Below, piece by piece: positions 12,659 to 14,689 of a DNA stretch of 14,689 nt (its first letter is position 1; every line of letters begins with the position of its first letter). Origin of the DNA: an uncultured Ruminococcus sp. (lineage in GTDB: Bacteria > Bacillota > Clostridia > Oscillospirales > CAG-272); the NCBI GenBank assembly GCA_902766575.1, contig CACXED010000024.1:1-14689 (forward strand). Reading direction: 5' to 3'. The position numbers and the translations under genes were made by a program. Under the pieces are notes generated by a model. It worked only from the letters and a program-made list of their open reading frames with translations, was not told the origin of the DNA and searched no databases.

Positions 12659-13828
12659 TCAGAGATTTTTGATGGTGTTCATGACGTAATCCGCGAACTC
12701 CTCGCAGGTAGCTCCAGTGTCGCGTCCGGTGATGGTGAGCTTCTTCTCCTCGAACATACAGATGTCGAGCGCACGTTCGAGCTTGTCGGCCTCCGCCTGA
12801 CGTCCGATGTGGGACAGGAGCATGACCGACGCGCGGAGCATCGAGCAGGGATCGGCGTACATACCGCGTCCCTCTCTGACCATGCGCGGAGCCGAGCCGT
12901 GGATAGCCTCGAACATCGCGTACTTCTTACCGATATTCGCAGAGCCTGCGGTGCCGACGCCGCCCTGGAACTCAGCGGCTTCGTCGGTGATGATATCGCC
13001 GTAGAGGTTCGGGAGGATAAAGACCTTGAAGTCGGTGCGGCGCTTCTCGTCGACGAGCTTTGCGGTCATGATGTCGATGAACCACTCGTCGGTGGTGATT
13101 TCGGGATATTCCTTTGCGATCTCCTCGCAGATGCGAAGGAACTTTCCGTCGGTCGTCTTTATTATGTTCGCCTTGGTGACGATGGATACGCGGTTCTTCT
13201 TGTTTCTGCGGGCGTAGTCGAAAGCGAGACGGGCGATGCGGTTCGTACCCTCGGTAGTGGTGACGCAGAAGTCGACGGCGAGGTCGTCGGTGACGTTTAC
13301 GCCCTGGCTTCCGACGGCGTAGCTGCCCTCGGTGTTCTCGCGGAAGAAGGTCCAGTCGATGCCCTTGTCGGGAACCTTGACGGGACGGACGTTGGCAAAG
13401 AGGTCGAGATTCTTTCTCATCGCGACGTTAGCCGACTCGATATTCGGCCAGGGGTCTCCGGCGCGGGGAGTGGTGGTCGGGCCCTTGAGAATGACGTCGC
13501 ACTTGTAGAGCTCGTCCATAACGTCGTCGGGGATAGCCTTCATGCAGGCGGCGCGGTTCTCGATGGTCAGACCGTCGATGACCTTGAATTTGACCTTGCC
13601 GGACTTTACCTCGTCGGCGAGGAGATATTCGAGGACGGTCTGAGCCGCCTTGGTGATGATCGGGCCGATGCCGTCTCCGCCGCATACGCCGATCGTGAGG
13701 GTCGGGAGGGTCGAGTAGTCGACGAAATCCTTTGCGGCGTTGATCTTCTCAACTCTTGCGAGCTGACCGCGGAGTACCTTTTCGAAGCCCTCGAGGGCTG
13801 CCTTAACCTGTGCGTCGTAGTTGTTCAT
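12659..13828 (-). CDS. Isocitrate/isopropylmalate-family dehydrogenase, isocitrate dehydrogenase-like
   Basis: Decarboxylating dehydrogenase of the beta-hydroxyacid family, most likely making 2-oxoglutarate from isocitrate for glutamate supply (inference). The 389-residue protein has GGDGIGP (50-56) and the IDH-type substrate set: Ser132, Asn134, Arg138, Arg148, Arg163 in FRENTEG, Tyr170, Lys219, and metal ligands Asp252, Asp278 and Asp282. Ser132-x-Asn134-xxx-Arg138 matches the isocitrate clamp of E. coli Icd (Ser113, Asn115, Arg119) rather than isopropylmalate dehydrogenase. The coenzyme loop HGSAPRM (310-316) has Arg315-Met316 where NADP enzymes have Lys-Tyr and NAD enzymes usually Asp-Ile, followed by an unusual VREGRGMYADPCS. 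Coenzyme preference is therefore open. An N-terminal extension of about 42 residues precedes the domain. AGGAGA lies upstream; rex follows after 16 nt. Confidence 0.88.
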   Translation of the reverse strand: MNNYDAQVKAALEGFEKVLRGQLARVEKINAAKDFVDYSTLPTLTIGVCGGDGIGPIITKAAQTVLEYLLADEVKSGKVKFKVIDGLTIENRAACMKAIPDDVMDELYKCDVILKGPTTTPRAGDPWPNIESANVAMRKNLDLFANVRPVKVPDKGIDWTFFRENTEGSYAVGSQGVNVTDDLAVDFCVTTTEGTNRIARLAFDYARRNKKNRVSIVTKANIIKTTDGKFLRICEEIAKEYPEITTDEWFIDIMTAKLVDEKRRTDFKVFILPNLYGDIITDEAAEFQGGVGTAGSANIGKKYAMFEAIHGSAPRMVREGRGMYADPCSMLRASVMLLSHIGRQAEADKLERALDICMFEEKKLTITGRDTGATCEEFADYVMNTIKNL

Positions 13829-13850
13829 TTTTCTTTCTCCTGAGTTTTTA

Positions 13851-13856
13851 ATTATA
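13851..13856 (-). promoter_or_regulatory. Possible -10 element upstream of the dehydrogenase gene
   Basis: TATAAT on the minus strand lies 22 nt before the start codon at 13828. No -35-like sequence occurs 16-18 bp upstream, and the implied start (near 13844) would leave only about 3 nt before the ribosome site at 13837-13841. It may be an activator-dependent or near-leaderless promoter, or chance in AT-rich sequence. Confidence 0.3.
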
Positions 13857-13868
13857 TGTTTTGCGCGA

Positions 13869-13890
13869 GCCGGAGGTTTGATATTCCGGC
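13869..13890. repeat. 6-bp inverted repeat upstream of the dehydrogenase gene
   Basis: GCCGGA (13869-13874) and TCCGGC (13885-13890) are perfect arms around 10 bp, placed just after the stop of the phosphatase-like gene. No T run follows on either strand, so it is not a standard terminator. It lies over the -35 region of the possible promoter, so it could be an operator or an RNA hairpin. Confidence 0.45.
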
Positions 13891-13896
13891 GGACGC

Positions 13897-14688
13897 TTAT
13901 TTACCTGTTTCGATAGCGATGAGAGGTATCTCGTTTTCCTCAAAGCTTCCGCCGCCGTGAGCGGCTCTGAACGGCTCGGGATCGTAATCGTAGCCGAGGC
14001 TGACCTCTCCCTTTGCGACCGCTAAAAAATCGCCTATGAAGCGGTACGCCAGAGGATGCGGCTCGCCGTCGCCGAACAGCTTACGCTCTATGACCCCGTC
14101 GCGCGGGATAAGCTCGTAGATATCGCCGTATGCGCGCTCGAAGCGCTCGCGGAAGATTTCGCTCATGCCGGGCTTTGTGAAAAGGCTCATCGCGCGGCCC
14201 TCGATCGACGGCTCGCGGCAGAGACACTCCCTTACCTCGGAATGTTCGTCCATGAATACGAATTCGGTATCGGTCATGCCGTGGTCGGCGGTGACTATAA
14301 TGAGCGAGTTCCGAAGCTCCGAGCAGAGCCGCTCCACGCCGTCGTTGATCTCGCGCAGATGCGAAGCTATCGTCGGGTGAGCCGTTCCGAGGTCGTGCAT
14401 ATCATAGTCGGGCTGAACCGAGTAGCCGTAGATATACTTTTGTCCCTCGGCTCGGCAGAGCTCGCCGACCTTGCAGAACAGCTCGCCGAGGTTCTTAGCC
14501 TTGTGCTTCGTATAGGGCGAGACGGCGTAGGCGGGAATCCCGGCGGCGTTAAGGCGGTCGAACACCGTCTCAAACGGCAGATAGCGTCCGGCGACGTTGA
14601 AATCGGCGGCAGGCTTGCGGTTCGAGGTGTTCGGGTAGAGGTTCACGACCCTGTCTATCTGCTCAAAATAGAGCGACCAGCCGAGCCA
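13897..14688 (-). CDS. Alkaline phosphatase-superfamily protein (phosphodiesterase/pyrophosphatase-like), 5'-truncated
   Basis: A hydrolase of the alkaline phosphatase superfamily, related to type I phosphodiesterases/nucleotide pyrophosphatases; the substrate is unknown. The frame stays open to the window edge (WLGWSLYFEQIDRVVN upstream of the GTG at 14646), so that GTG is internal and the true start is outside. The 264 visible codons cover the C-terminal half to two thirds. Visible metal-site motifs are QPDYDMHDLGTAHP (Asp and His ligands), TADHGMTDTE (Asp-His ligands) and, near the end, AAHGGGSFEENEIP (His ligand). The N-terminal part with the catalytic Thr or Ser is missing from the window. 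No signal peptide can be judged. The gene ends 68 nt before the dehydrogenase gene on the same strand, so it may belong to the same transcript. Confidence 0.85.
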   Translation of the reverse strand, partial: WLGWSLYFEQIDRVVNLYPNTSNRKPAADFNVAGRYLPFETVFDRLNAAGIPAYAVSPYTKHKAKNLGELFCKVGELCRAEGQKYIYGYSVQPDYDMHDLGTAHPTIASHLREINDGVERLCSELRNSLIIVTADHGMTDTEFVFMDEHSEVRECLCREPSIEGRAMSLFTKPGMSEIFRERFERAYGDIYELIPRDGVIERKLFGDGEPHPLAYRFIGDFLAVAKGEVSLGYDYDPEPFRAAHGGGSFEENEIPLIAIETGK

Positions 14689-14689
14689 G

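Noticed and set aside
12809..13843. A 344-codon plus-strand frame opposite the isocitrate dehydrogenase-like gene, and similar ones opposite serA (3040-4050) and serC (4158-5186)
   Set aside because: Each mirrors a clearly identified gene. The translations are rich in Val, Asp, Leu and Arg with no family features, as expected for codon shadows.
13829..13896. A Rex-binding site upstream of the dehydrogenase-rex cluster
   Set aside because: No TTGTTAA-N4-TTAACAA-like sequence is present. The repeat there is GCCGGA/TCCGGC, which is unrelated.
1..14689. tRNA genes, CRISPR arrays, insertion sequences or phage genes
   Set aside because: I looked for cloverleaf-like sequence in the spacers, regular repeats, transposase or integrase motifs and terminal repeats, and found none.

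Overview
The window looks like a chromosomal segment of an anaerobic, Gram-positive clostridial bacterium, most likely of the Ruminococcaceae/Oscillospirales type. The case rests on the DnaD and DnaI replication proteins, a Rex repressor of clostridial form, a lipoprotein NodB deacetylase, strong GGAGG ribosome binding sites, and sigma-A promoters with 17-bp spacers. This is inferred from protein families; no rRNA is present. Almost all genes are housekeeping genes. I see no CRISPR array, tRNA, insertion sequence, prophage or defence gene.

Layout. (1) 2-2692, plus strand: the 3' part of L-fucose isomerase (fucI) and its terminator, then a secreted lipoprotein polysaccharide deacetylase. (2) 2845-5132, minus strand: serC-serA, two steps of serine synthesis, from a near-consensus promoter at 5205-5233. 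(3) 5360-5545, plus strand: a 61-residue YtxH-like protein, divergent from serC and sharing a bidirectional terminator with the next operon. (4) 5609-7874, minus strand: rpmG-secE-nusG-rplK-rplA, driven by a near-consensus promoter at 8060-8088. It has a leader of about 180 nt and a hairpin-rich nusG-rplK spacer. No rplJ-rplL follows. (5) 8228-9928, plus strand: an AbrB-type regulator, an ABC ATPase and an ABC-2 permease, overlapping one another and divergent from the ribosomal operon. (6) 9968-14688, minus strand: a 5'-truncated alkaline-phosphatase-like protein, an isocitrate-dehydrogenase-like enzyme, rex, a DnaD-like protein and a DnaI/DnaC-like helicase loader, ending in a strong terminator at 9941-9968.

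How the genes work together. serC and serA carry out consecutive steps from 3-phosphoglycerate to phosphoserine. The rpmG operon makes translation, secretion and transcription-elongation components. The AbrB-ABC-permease cassette looks like a self-regulated export or stress transporter. In the last cluster, an NAD(P)-linked dehydrogenase and the NADH sensor Rex sit just upstream of two helicase-loading proteins; rex overlaps the DnaD-like gene by 4 nt, which implies shared transcription and probably translational coupling.

The points most worth a second look are the rpmG leader, the nusG-rplK spacer, the rex/dnaD/dnaI linkage, the inverted repeat over the abrB promoter, and unusual residues in the dehydrogenase and SerA. 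I did not find a clearly new multi-gene system.
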